64,000 bases of DNA from Shinella zoogloeoides (lineage in GTDB: Bacteria > Pseudomonadota > Alphaproteobacteria > Rhizobiales > Rhizobiaceae). Both the position numbers and the translations under genes were made by a program. The notes below the pieces were generated by a model. It ran no database searches, had not been told where the DNA came from, and worked only from the letters and a program-made list of their open reading frames with translations. The stretch is from NCBI RefSeq assembly GCF_020883495.1, contig NZ_CP086610.1, positions 1-64,000 of the forward strand, given 5' to 3'. Below are positions 31,078 to 40,126 of this stretch, one piece after another; within the stretch, counting starts at the first letter, position 1, and every line of letters begins with the position of its first letter.

Positions 31078-32145
31078 ATGAGCGCATTCAAGCCTCTCGT
31101 CTTCTCCGGCGTCCAGCCGACCGGCAATCTCCACCTCGGCAACTATCTCGGCGCGATCCGCAAGTTCGTCGCCCTGCAGGAAGACAACGACTGCATCTAT
31201 TGCGTCGTCGACCTGCACGCGCTCACCGCGCAGCTCGTGCATGAGGACATGCGGAACCAGATCCGCTCCATCGCCGCCGCCTTCATCGCCTCCGGCATCG
31301 ACCCGAAGAAGCACATCGTCTTCAACCAGTCCGCCGTGCCGCAGCATTCCGAGCTTGCCTGGATCTTCAATTGCGTGGCGCGCATCGGCTGGATGGAGCG
31401 CATGACGCAGTTCAAGGACAAGACGGGCGGCAAGAATGCCGAGCAGGTCTCGCTCGGCCTGCTCGCCTATCCGAGCCTGATGGCCGCCGACATCCTCGTC
31501 TACCGCGCGACCCATGTTCCGGTCGGCGACGACCAGAAGCAGCATCTCGAGCTGACCCGCGACATCGCGCAGAAGTTCAACATCGATTTCGGCGGCCATA
31601 TCCGCAAGGCCGGCACGGGCGTCGATATCGTCGTCGGCGAAGAGCCGGTGCATGCCTATTTCCCGATGGTCGAGCCCCTGATCGGCGGCCCTGCGCCCCG
31701 CGTCATGAGCCTGCGCGACGGCACGAAGAAGATGTCGAAGTCGGATGCCTCGGACCTCTCGCGCATCAACCTGCTGGACGACGCCGACACCATCTCCAAG
31801 AAGATCCGCAAGGCCAAGACCGACCCGGACGCCTTGCCGAGCGAGGTCGAGGGCCTGAAGGGCCGTCCCGAGGCGGAAAACCTCGTCGGCATCTATGCCG
31901 CGCTCTCTGACAAGTCCAAGGCCGATATCCTTGCCGAGTTCGGCGGCCAGCAGTTCTCGGTCTTCAAGCCGGCGCTGGTCGATCTCGCCGTCAACGTCCT
32001 CTCGCCGATCACCGACGAGATGCGCCGCCTGATGGACGACACGAGCCATATCGACGCGATCCTTCGGGACGGCGGCGAAAGGGCGCGGGCGCGGGCCGAA
32101 AAAACCATGAAGGAAGTTCGCGACATCATCGGCTTTGTGCAGTAA
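31078..32145 (+). CDS. trpS: Tryptophan--tRNA ligase
   Basis: Class Ib aminoacyl-tRNA synthetase charging tRNA-Trp. The HIGH-type motif is [10 protein letters not shown] (about residues 17-26), and the KMSKS motif is [10 protein letters not shown] (about 217-226). [26 protein letters not shown] is the Trp-adenylate region. The frame is open about 100 codons upstream, but the ATG before [15 protein letters not shown] has GAAGGA and gives the usual 355 aa. The 269-bp region upstream holds a C-run/G-run inverted repeat (30863-30884), a ten-codon ORF without Trp codons, and nothing else I can name. Confidence 0.95.
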   Translation: MSAFKPLVFSGVQPTGNLHLGNYLGAIRKFVALQEDNDCIYCVVDLHALTAQLVHEDMRNQIRSIAAAFIASGIDPKKHIVFNQSAVPQHSELAWIFNCVARIGWMERMTQFKDKTGGKNAEQVSLGLLAYPSLMAADILVYRATHVPVGDDQKQHLELTRDIAQKFNIDFGGHIRKAGTGVDIVVGEEPVHAYFPMVEPLIGGPAPRVMSLRDGTKKMSKSDASDLSRINLLDDADTISKKIRKAKTDPDALPSEVEGLKGRPEAENLVGIYAALSDKSKADILAEFGGQQFSVFKPALVDLAVNVLSPITDEMRRLMDDTSHIDAILRDGGERARARAEKTMKEVRDIIGFVQ

Positions 32146-32180
32146 GGTCGCCGCGAAAAGACCGCATATCAGGAGCGCGC

Positions 32181-32672
32181 ATGGTTTCTCGCCGACTTTC
32201 CCGCCTTGAGGGTCACCGCCGCAAGTTCCTGGCGGTCATCGACGATACGCCGGAATGCCAGCGTGCCGTCCACTATGCGGGAATGCGCGCGAAGAACTCC
32301 AGCGGCGCCGTCGTCCTGCTCTATGTGATCGCCAATGCCGATTTCCAGCAATGGCTCGGCGTCGAGGAGATCATGCGGGCGGAAGCGCGCGAGGAGGCGG
32401 AAGCCGTGCTCGCCAAGGCGGCGCAGGCGCTGCGCGAGGCGATCGGCATCGAGCCGGAAACGGTGATCCGCGAGGGCGTCGCCAGCGAGCAGATCAACAG
32501 CCTCATCGACGAGGACCGCGATATCGCGATCCTCGTTCTGGCCGCCGGCTCCGCCAAGGAAGGGCCGGGGCCGCTGGTGTCCTCGCTCGCCAGCCGCGGG
32601 CAGGCGTTCCCCATTCCGGTGACGGTCATCCCGGACCAGCTCAGCGACGAGGAACTGGACGCATTGAGCTGA
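32181..32672 (+). CDS. Universal stress protein (UspA family)
   Basis: A 163-aa single Usp domain. It starts RRKFLAVIDDTPECQRAVHYA (about residues 12-32), the usual first strand with an acidic ATP-contact residue. The C-terminal part, ILVLAAGSAKEGPGPLVSSLA, resembles the G-x2-G-x9-G(S/T) nucleotide loop but is not a strict match. The exact role is unknown; the family acts in stress survival. It lies between trpS and nfu, which has its own promoter. Confidence 0.85.
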   Translation: MVSRRLSRLEGHRRKFLAVIDDTPECQRAVHYAGMRAKNSSGAVVLLYVIANADFQQWLGVEEIMRAEAREEAEAVLAKAAQALREAIGIEPETVIREGVASEQINSLIDEDRDIAILVLAAGSAKEGPGPLVSSLASRGQAFPIPVTVIPDQLSDEELDALS

Positions 32673-32680
32673 CCTTCCGT

Positions 32681-32709
32681 CTTGAAGAGCGGGGCGGAAA
32701 CGCCTATCT
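32681..32709 (+). promoter_or_regulatory. Predicted housekeeping promoter of nfu
   Basis: CTTGAA (32681-32686), a 17-bp spacer and CTATCT (32704-32709) differ from the rhizobial consensus CTTGAC-N17-CTATAT by one base in each hexamer. It lies between uspA and nfu, with the iron-control element immediately downstream. Confidence 0.65.
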
Positions 32710-32711
32710 TC

Positions 32712-32728
32712 TTTTGAATTATTCTAAA
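32712..32728. promoter_or_regulatory. Iron-control element (Irr-type operator) of nfu
   Basis: TTTTGAATTATTCTAAA matches the rhizobial ICE palindrome TTTAGAATNATTCTAAA at every defined position but one. It begins 2 bases after the -10 and covers the expected start site, the place for repression by Irr, which is active when iron is low. Confidence 0.6.
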
Positions 32729-32769
32729 TGTATGGGCCGACCGAAGCGCCTGGCCGCACGGAGAGAAAG

Positions 32770-33339
32770 ATGTTCATCCAGACCGAAGCGACGCCGAACC
32801 CGTCGACCCTGAAGTTCCTGCCGGGCAAGGTGGTGCTGGAGACCGGCACGGCCGAGTTCCGCGACGAGACGGAAGCGCGCGCCGCATCCCCGCTCGCCGC
32901 CCGCCTCTTCGGCATTCCCGGCGTCAAGGGCGTGTTCCTCGGCTACGATTTCATCACCGTCACCAAGGACGATGCCGACTGGCAGCATATGAAGCCGGCC
33001 ATCCTCGGCAACATCATGGAACACTTTATGTCCGGCCTGCCGGTGCTTGCCGGCGGCGCGCTCGGCGGCAGCGACGAAGACGAGGGCGAGTTCTTCAACG
33101 AGGGCGACGAGACCATCGTCGCCACGATCAAGGAACTGCTCGATACGCGCGTTCGCCCGGCCGTGGCGCAGGACGGCGGCGACATCACCTTCAAGGGTTT
33201 CCGCGACGGCGTCGTCTATCTCAACATGAAGGGTGCCTGCTCGGGCTGCCCGTCCTCGACGGCGACGCTCAAGCACGGCGTCCAGAACCTTCTCCGCCAT
33301 TTCGTACCGGAAGTGCAGGAAGTTGAAGCCGTCGCATAA
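32770..33339 (+). CDS. nfu: NifU-like iron-sulfur cluster scaffold/carrier (Nfu)
   Basis: A 189-aa Nfu protein that carries or delivers Fe-S clusters. The N-terminal Nfu_N domain (about residues 1-87) starts MFIQTEATPNPSTLKFLPG. An acidic linker leads to the C-terminal NifU domain (about 112-180) with the cluster-binding CxxC in GACSGCPSST and VRPAVAQDGGDI. The ATG has GGAGAGAAAG upstream. Its promoter carries an Irr-type iron-control element, so lower expression in iron-poor cells is expected (inference). tsaB, rimI and mur follow on the same strand. Confidence 0.93.
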   Translation: MFIQTEATPNPSTLKFLPGKVVLETGTAEFRDETEARAASPLAARLFGIPGVKGVFLGYDFITVTKDDADWQHMKPAILGNIMEHFMSGLPVLAGGALGGSDEDEGEFFNEGDETIVATIKELLDTRVRPAVAQDGGDITFKGFRDGVVYLNMKGACSGCPSSTATLKHGVQNLLRHFVPEVQEVEAVA

Positions 33340-33369
33340 GGCCCTTTCCGCGAAACCCGGATGCCCGGC

Positions 33370-34017
33370 ATGATCGTCCTGGCGATCGATACGGCGGGCA
33401 CCGGCTGCTACGCGGCGCTCTATGATTCCGATCGGGATATCGTTCTCGGCGCTGCCGGTGACGATATCGGCCGCGGCCATGCCGAGCGGCTGATGGAATT
33501 CGTCGATGCGGCGCTCGATGCCGCGGGCACGGATATCAAGGCCGTCGGCCGCATCGCCGTCACTGTCGGCCCCGGCTCCTTCACCGGCATCCGCGTCGGC
33601 GTCGCCGCCGCGCGCGGCCTTGCGCTTGCGCTTGGCGTGCCCACGGTCGGCGTTTCCAGCCTTGCCGCGCTCGCCGCCGATCACCGGACCGGCGCGCCGC
33701 TGATGGTCGCCATGGATGCCAAGCGCGACGAGGTCTACTGGCAGCGCTTCGCCGCCGATGGGGCGCAAGCTTCGCCCCCTGCCATCGCCACCGTCGTCGA
33801 GGCCCGCGCCATCGCCGCCGGCCATGACGGCGCGCTCGCAGGCTCCGCCGCCCATCTCCTGCGCGATGGAGAGCCGCCGGCAGCCGATGGCGTGTCCATC
33901 GTCACCGTCGCTCGCATCGGCGCGCACCTCGATCCCAAAAACCATCTGCCGAAGCCGCTTTACCTGCGCGGTCCCGATGCCAAGCCGCAGGCGGGTTTCG
34001 CGATCCGGAGGGCGTGA
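33370..34017 (+). CDS. tsaB: tRNA t6A37 threonylcarbamoyltransferase complex subunit TsaB
   Basis: TsaB is the scaffold partner of TsaD in threonylcarbamoylation of A37 in ANN-decoding tRNAs. The ASKHA-like N-terminal half starts MIVLAIDTAGTGCYAALYD and has the family block VTVGPGSFTGIRVGVAAARGLALAL (about residues 62-86) and VAMDAKRDEVYWQ. 215 aa from this ATG; an ATG three codons earlier (33361) is equally possible. rimI begins one base after the stop, a very common pairing. Confidence 0.92.
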   Translation: MIVLAIDTAGTGCYAALYDSDRDIVLGAAGDDIGRGHAERLMEFVDAALDAAGTDIKAVGRIAVTVGPGSFTGIRVGVAAARGLALALGVPTVGVSSLAALAADHRTGAPLMVAMDAKRDEVYWQRFAADGAQASPPAIATVVEARAIAAGHDGALAGSAAHLLRDGEPPAADGVSIVTVARIGAHLDPKNHLPKPLYLRGPDAKPQAGFAIRRA

Positions 34018-34018
34018 C

Positions 34019-34513
34019 ATGTCGCTCGCCGACTATTTCACCCGCAAGCCCGTCTTCGACATCTTCCCGCTGGAAACGGACGACGCCGGCATCGCCGCGA
34101 CCTTGCACGGGGCGCGATTCCCCCAGCCGTGGAACGACGGCGAGTTCCATTCTCTCCTCACGCAGGAGCCGGTCTTCGGCTTTCTTGCGGTGAAGCAGGG
34201 CGCGCTCGGTCGCACGGCCGGCGGCTTCGTTCTGGCGCGCGCCACGGCGGGCGAGGCGGAAATCCTGACCATCGGCGTCGACGAGCGATTCGGTCGCGCC
34301 GGCCTCGGCTGGCGTCTGATGCTGGCGGCGCTGCATGAAGCCAAGATGCGCGGCGCGGAGGATATCTTTCTCGAGGTGGACGAGGGCAATGTCGCGGCCC
34401 GCGGTCTCTATGGCAAGCTCGGCTTTTCCAAGGTCGGCGAGCGCAAGGCCTATTACGCCGCCGCCGATGGCACCCGGTCCACGGCGCTTGTCATGCGGCG
34501 CGATCTTCGCTAG
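34019..34513 (+). CDS. rimI: Ribosomal protein alanine N-acetyltransferase (RimI-type GNAT)
   Basis: A 164-aa GNAT acetyltransferase. The acetyl-CoA loop is in LTIGVDERFGRAGLGWRLM (about residues 81-99), followed by IFLEVDEGNVAARGLYGKLGFSKVGERKAYY, the RimI consensus including EVxxxNxxAxxLYxxxGF. RimI acetylates the N-terminal Ala of ribosomal protein S18; some homologues act more broadly. The tsaB-rimI arrangement supports the call. mur follows after 36 bp. Confidence 0.88.
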   Translation: MSLADYFTRKPVFDIFPLETDDAGIAATLHGARFPQPWNDGEFHSLLTQEPVFGFLAVKQGALGRTAGGFVLARATAGEAEILTIGVDERFGRAGLGWRLMLAALHEAKMRGAEDIFLEVDEGNVAARGLYGKLGFSKVGERKAYYAAADGTRSTALVMRRDLR

Positions 34514-34549
34514 TCCCCTTTCGGGAGGCCGAACGAAAGGGCAGATCGT

Positions 34550-34975
34550 ATGGCGGACGCGGAAAAATCGCTGGAAGAGCTTTGTGTCGAGCGCGGCATG
34601 CGCATGACCGAGCAGCGCCGCGTCATCGCGCGCGTGCTCGAGGCTTCCGCCGATCACCCGGACGTGGAAGAACTCTACCGCCGCTCCTCTGCCGTCGACG
34701 CGCGCATCTCCATCTCCACCGTCTACCGCACGGTAAAACTCTTCGAGGATGCCGGCATCATCGAGCGTCACGATTTTCGCGATGGCCGCTCGCGCTACGA
34801 GACCGTGCCGGACGAGCATCACGACCACCTGATCGACCTCAAGAACGGCCAGGTCATCGAATTCCATTCGCCGGAGATCGAGGCCCTGCAGGAACGCATC
34901 GCCCGCGAGCACGGCTTCAAGCTGGTCGATCACCGTCTGGAACTCTACGGGATTCCCCTCAAGGACGGCGAGTGA
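34550..34975 (+). CDS. mur: Fur family transcriptional regulator (Mur/Fur)
   Basis: A 141-aa Fur-family metalloregulator. In rhizobia the orthologue (Mur) responds mainly to manganese and represses Mn uptake, leaving iron control to RirA and Irr. The winged helix (about residues 1-80) has MTEQRRVIARVLE and SISTVYRTVKLFEDAGII; the metal and dimerisation part has YETVPDEHHDHLI. The CxxC structural zinc motif of E. coli Fur is absent, as usual for Mur. The sitABCD target operon is not in the window. A GAAAGGGC ribosome binding site precedes the ATG. Confidence 0.9.
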   Translation: MADAEKSLEELCVERGMRMTEQRRVIARVLEASADHPDVEELYRRSSAVDARISISTVYRTVKLFEDAGIIERHDFRDGRSRYETVPDEHHDHLIDLKNGQVIEFHSPEIEALQERIAREHGFKLVDHRLELYGIPLKDGE

Positions 34976-35045
34976 GGCCCGGCAGGGCGGAGGGGGGTAG
35001 CCCCGGAACGCTGGCCGGCGCTTGCACCTGTTCCAGGGTGCCCGC

Positions 35046-35834
35046 GTGATCACCTGGTTGCGCATCGCCATCGGCCTCGTCGTCCTCCTCGCGGTCACGC
35101 TCGTCCTGCTGCCGGTGCAGCTTGTCGGCCTGCGCTTCGACCTGAAAATTCGCCGCTATATCCCGCGTCTCTGGCACCGCGTCGCCTGCCGCGTGCTCGG
35201 CCTCAAGGTGCGCGTGCATGGCAGGCTGGAGACGAGCCGGCCCCTGCTGATCGCCGCCAACCATGCCTCCTGGAAGGATATCATGGTGCTCGGCTCCATT
35301 GCCGACGTCGTCTATATCGCAAAGTCAGAGGTGCGGGGCTGGCCAGTCTTCGGCATCCTTGCCCGTCTGCAGGCGACGATCTTCGTCGAGCGCGAGCAGC
35401 GCCAGAAAACCGGCGATCAGGTGGACGAGATCGCAAAGCGCCTGACGGGCGGCGAGATCGTCGTGCTCTTCCCGGAAGGCACCACTTCGGATGGCAACCA
35501 GCTCCTCGAGATCAAGACCTCGCTCTTCGGCGCGGCCGCCTCCGCCGTGCCGCATGCGCCCGAGGGCGTCGTCCACATCCAGCCCGTCTCCATCGCCTAT
35601 ACCGGCGTGCATGGCATGGCGATGGGCCGCTACCACCGGCCGCTCGCCGCCTGGCCCGGCGATATCGAACTCCTCCCCCATCTTCTCGGCATCGCGCGGG
35701 AAGGGGCGGTCGATGTCGATGTCGATTTCGGCGAGCGCGTCGATTACACCCGGGCGAGTAACCGCAAGGTGGTGAGCCGCACGGTGGGCGCGCGCATCCG
35801 CGCCATGCTCGGCGCGCGGCTGCGCGGTCGATAG
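35046..35834 (+). CDS. olsA: 1-acyl-sn-glycerol-3-phosphate acyltransferase family protein (PlsC/OlsA type)
   Basis: A membrane acyltransferase with an N-terminal transmembrane helix (about residues 3-25). The catalytic HX4D motif is NHASWKDI (about 73-80) and the glycerophosphate-binding motif is FPEGTTSDG. The family acylates lysophosphatidate or, in OlsA, lyso-ornithine lipid. From memory the gene at this position, just upstream of miaB, in S. meliloti is olsA, and olsB is in this window; that assignment is inference and plsC remains possible. The GTG start has AGGGTG upstream. Confidence 0.75.
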   Translation: MITWLRIAIGLVVLLAVTLVLLPVQLVGLRFDLKIRRYIPRLWHRVACRVLGLKVRVHGRLETSRPLLIAANHASWKDIMVLGSIADVVYIAKSEVRGWPVFGILARLQATIFVEREQRQKTGDQVDEIAKRLTGGEIVVLFPEGTTSDGNQLLEIKTSLFGAAASAVPHAPEGVVHIQPVSIAYTGVHGMAMGRYHRPLAAWPGDIELLPHLLGIAREGAVDVDVDFGERVDYTRASNRKVVSRTVGARIRAMLGARLRGR

Positions 35835-35885
35835 AGGCCGGCGAGGGGCTTCAATTTCCGGCCTTTTTCCACTATGGAAGCGGCC

Positions 35886-37256
<1,371 letters not shown>

Positions 37257-37283
37257 CGGGCGGATCACAAGGAGCTTGACCGC

Positions 37284-38336
37284 TTGAACGGACACGAACT
37301 GACGACGTCCTCGCCGCGCCCGTCGAAAAGCCAGACCGACGCCAATCAATTCGTGCTCACTTTCGAGAACAATCGATACGCAAGCGAGCTTTTCGGCCAG
37401 TTCGACCAGAACTTGAAGCTTCTGGAACAGCGCCTCCACATCGATGCGCGGGCGCGCGGCAATTCCGTCTCCATCTCCGGCGAGGTCATGGCCACCAACC
37501 AGGCCCGCCGCGCGCTGGATTATCTCTACGACCGGCTCCAGAAGGGCGGCTCGATCGAGCTTTCCGATGTCGAGGGCGCCATCCGCATGGCGATCGCCGC
37601 GGACGACCAATTGTCCCTGCCGACGATGGAGCGTAAGGCCAAGCTCACCATGTCGCAGATTTCCACCCGCAAGAAGACCATCGCCGCCCGCACGCCGACG
37701 CAGGATACCTATATCCGCGCGCTGGAGCGCTCCGAACTGGTCTTCGGTGTCGGCCCGGCCGGCACGGGCAAGACCTATCTCGCCGTCGCCTATGCCGCCC
37801 AGCTTCTGGAGCGCGGCGCGGTCGACCGCATCATCCTTTCCCGCCCGGCTGTCGAGGCCGGCGAGCGTCTCGGCTTCCTGCCCGGCGACATGAAGGAGAA
37901 GGTCGATCCCTATCTGCGCCCGCTCTACGACGCGCTCTACGATATGATGCCGGGCGACAAGGTCGAACGGGCCATCACCGCCGGCGTTATCGAGATTGCG
38001 CCGCTCGCCTTCATGCGCGGCCGCACGCTCGCCAATGCCGCGGTCATCCTCGACGAGGCGCAGAACACGACCTCGATGCAGATGAAGATGTTCTTGACGC
38101 GTCTCGGCGAAAACGGCCGTATGATCGTCACGGGCGATCCGAGCCAGGTCGACCTGCCGCGCGGCGTGAAGTCCGGCCTCGTGGAAGCCCTGCAGATCCT
38201 CAAGGGCGTCGAGGGCGTCTCGGTCGTCCGCTTCAAGGATGTCGACGTCGTGCGCCATCCGATGGTCGCCCGTATCGTGCGCGCCTACGAGGCGCAGACG
38301 GCCGTGCAGGACGAAAGCGAGCAGCCGGACCGCTGA
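37284..38336 (+). CDS. phoH: PhoH family protein (PhoH-like ATPase)
   Basis: A cytoplasmic P-loop ATPase related to YbeZ, which associates with YbeY in rRNA maturation. An N-terminal KH-like region (about residues 20-110) precedes the helicase-like core: Walker A GPAGTGKTYLA (about 155-165), Walker B VILDEAQNTT and IVTGDPSQVDLP. The start is TTG with AAGGAG 10 bases upstream. 350 aa. It lies 27 bp after miaB and 14 bp before ybeY. Confidence 0.93.
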   Translation: MNGHELTTSSPRPSKSQTDANQFVLTFENNRYASELFGQFDQNLKLLEQRLHIDARARGNSVSISGEVMATNQARRALDYLYDRLQKGGSIELSDVEGAIRMAIAADDQLSLPTMERKAKLTMSQISTRKKTIAARTPTQDTYIRALERSELVFGVGPAGTGKTYLAVAYAAQLLERGAVDRIILSRPAVEAGERLGFLPGDMKEKVDPYLRPLYDALYDMMPGDKVERAITAGVIEIAPLAFMRGRTLANAAVILDEAQNTTSMQMKMFLTRLGENGRMIVTGDPSQVDLPRGVKSGLVEALQILKGVEGVSVVRFKDVDVVRHPMVARIVRAYEAQTAVQDESEQPDR

Positions 38337-38350
38337 GGTCCGGATATCCC

Positions 38351-38860
38351 ATGAGCGAACTCGACATCCAGATTTCCATAGAGGAGGGCGCATGGCCCTC
38401 CGAGGAACGCCTTTTCGACATGAGCGGGCGCGTGCTCGGCGCGGCGGCGGACTATCTTCGCAAAGAGGAGAAGCAGCCCTTCCCCAAGGCCGGCGCGCCG
38501 GAAGTCTCCCTCGTCTTCACGAATGACGAGAGCATCCGCGCCATCAATGCGGAATGGCGCAGCCAGGACAAGCCGACCAATGTCCTGTCCTTCCCCGCCT
38601 TCCCGGTGACGCCGGGAAAAATGCCCGGCCCGATGCTCGGCGACATCATCTTTGCCCAGGAAACATTGACCCGCGAGGCGGCCGATCTCGGCAAGTCTTT
38701 CGACGATCATCTCACGCATCTGATGGTGCATGGATTTCTGCATCTCTTCGGTTATGATCATATGGAAGATGAAGAGGCTGAAAAAATGGAGGGGCTGGAG
38801 ACTCGCATTCTTGCGGAGCTTGGCCTATCTGACCCCTACGGGGATAGCCCTGAAGAATAG
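38351..38860 (+). CDS. ybeY: Endoribonuclease YbeY
   Basis: A zinc-dependent endoribonuclease for 16S rRNA 3'-end maturation and ribosome quality control. The three zinc-binding His are in HLMVHGFLHLFGYDH (about residues 119-133), and NVLSFPAF precedes. 169 aa, normal size. It lies between phoH and the CorC/HlyC gene with a 9-bp gap to the latter. Confidence 0.95.
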   Translation: MSELDIQISIEEGAWPSEERLFDMSGRVLGAAADYLRKEEKQPFPKAGAPEVSLVFTNDESIRAINAEWRSQDKPTNVLSFPAFPVTPGKMPGPMLGDIIFAQETLTREAADLGKSFDDHLTHLMVHGFLHLFGYDHMEDEEAEKMEGLETRILAELGLSDPYGDSPEE

Positions 38861-38869
38861 TTTGGACCG

Positions 38870-40009
38870 ATGAGCGACTTTAGAAACCAGCCGGCAGCGG
38901 CGGAAAAGAACGAGGCGGACGCCTCCAGTCAGGACGAGGCGGGCAGTAGTAGCAGCGCGCCGAAGCAGGAAAGCGGGGGCCGGTCATCCTTCTGGTCCCG
39001 TGCGACACGGCTTTGGCGCATGACGGGCGCCTCCACGCTGCGCAAGGACCTCGCCGAGGCCCTGATGACGGAAGATACCGGCGGCGAGCCGGCCTTCCTG
39101 CCCGAAGAACGGGCGATGCTGCACAATATTCTCCGCTTCCGTGAGGTTCGCGTCGAGGACGTCATGGTCCCGCGCGCCGATATCGAGGCCGTCGATCAGG
39201 ACATCACCATTGCCGAGCTGATGGTGATCTTCGAGGATTCCGGCCGCTCGCGCATGCCGGTCTATAACGAGAGCCTCGACGATCCGCGCGGCATGGTCCA
39301 TATCCGCGACCTCCTCGCCTATGTCACCAAGCAGGCCCGCAACAAGCGCCGCAACGGTGCGAAGCCCGCTGCCGCCGCCGGCGAAAAGCCGGCTCGCGCC
39401 CCGAAGGCCGAATTCGACCTCGGCCGCGTCGATCTTTCCAAGACCGTTGCCGAGGCCGGCATCATTCGTCAGGTTCTCTTCGTACCGCCGTCGATGCTGG
39501 CTGCCGACCTCATGGCGCGTATGCAGGCCGACCGCACGCAGATGGCCCTCGTCATCGACGAATATGGCGGCACGGACGGCCTTGCCTCGCTGGAGGACAT
39601 CGTCGAGATGGTCGTCGGCGATATCGAGGACGAGCATGACGACGACGAGGCGATGATCCAGCGTGTCAGCGACGACGTCTTCATCGCCGATGCCCGCGTC
39701 GAGCTTGAGGAGCTGGCCGAAGCCATCGGTTCCGATTTCGATATTCGCGAGCAGCTTGAAGACGCCGATACGCTCGGCGGCCTGATCTTCGCCTCGCTCG
39801 GCCGCATTCCAGTGCGCGGCGAGGTGGTGCAGGCGGTCCCCGGCTTCGAATTCCACGTCCTCGACGCCGACCCGCGCCGCGTCAAGCGCGTGCGCGTCAC
39901 CCGCAAGCGCGCCGGCTCCGTCCGCCGCCGCGAGCGCCGGGCGGAAGGCGAGGGCGCCGCTCCCGCCAAGCAGAGCGAACAGCAGAACGACGGTGCAGGC
40001 GCCGAATAA
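38870..40009 (+). CDS. tlyC: Hemolysin family protein with CBS and CorC_HlyC domains (TlyC/CorC-like)
   Basis: A 379-aa cytosolic protein lacking the membrane DUF21 domain. Two CBS motifs (about residues 90-150, VEDVMVPRADIEAVD; and 185-240) bind adenine nucleotides in relatives. The C-terminal CorC_HlyC domain (about 265-345) includes ADTLGGLIFASLGRIPVRGEVV. The family is linked to Mg2+/Co2+ efflux, and the old hemolysin name is not informative. Low-complexity, acidic or Lys/Arg-rich stretches lie at both ends. It ends with a terminator. Confidence 0.88.
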   Translation: MSDFRNQPAAAEKNEADASSQDEAGSSSSAPKQESGGRSSFWSRATRLWRMTGASTLRKDLAEALMTEDTGGEPAFLPEERAMLHNILRFREVRVEDVMVPRADIEAVDQDITIAELMVIFEDSGRSRMPVYNESLDDPRGMVHIRDLLAYVTKQARNKRRNGAKPAAAAGEKPARAPKAEFDLGRVDLSKTVAEAGIIRQVLFVPPSMLAADLMARMQADRTQMALVIDEYGGTDGLASLEDIVEMVVGDIEDEHDDDEAMIQRVSDDVFIADARVELEELAEAIGSDFDIREQLEDADTLGGLIFASLGRIPVRGEVVQAVPGFEFHVLDADPRRVKRVRVTRKRAGSVRRRERRAEGEGAAPAKQSEQQNDGAGAE

Positions 40010-40039
40010 AGGCTCCGGGCTGTCTTCGCCAAATGATCC

Positions 40040-40083
40040 GCGCCTTGTCCCGCCGTAATACGGGACAAGGCGCTTCTTTTTTG
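40040..40083 (+). terminator. Intrinsic terminator of the miaB-phoH-ybeY-tlyC run
   Basis: A perfect 13-bp stem (40040-40052 with 40061-40073) and an 8-base loop are followed by TTCTTTTTT. It ends the plus-strand gene run 31 bases after the tlyC stop. Confidence 0.88.
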
Positions 40084-40126
40084 GGAGACTGGCGCGGCTG
40101 ATTCGGGGACATAAAAAGGGGACGGC

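Noticed and set aside
35874..35885. ATG at 35874 as the miaB start
   Set aside because: The ATG at 35886 has GGAAG upstream at a usable distance; the earlier one has no ribosome binding site.
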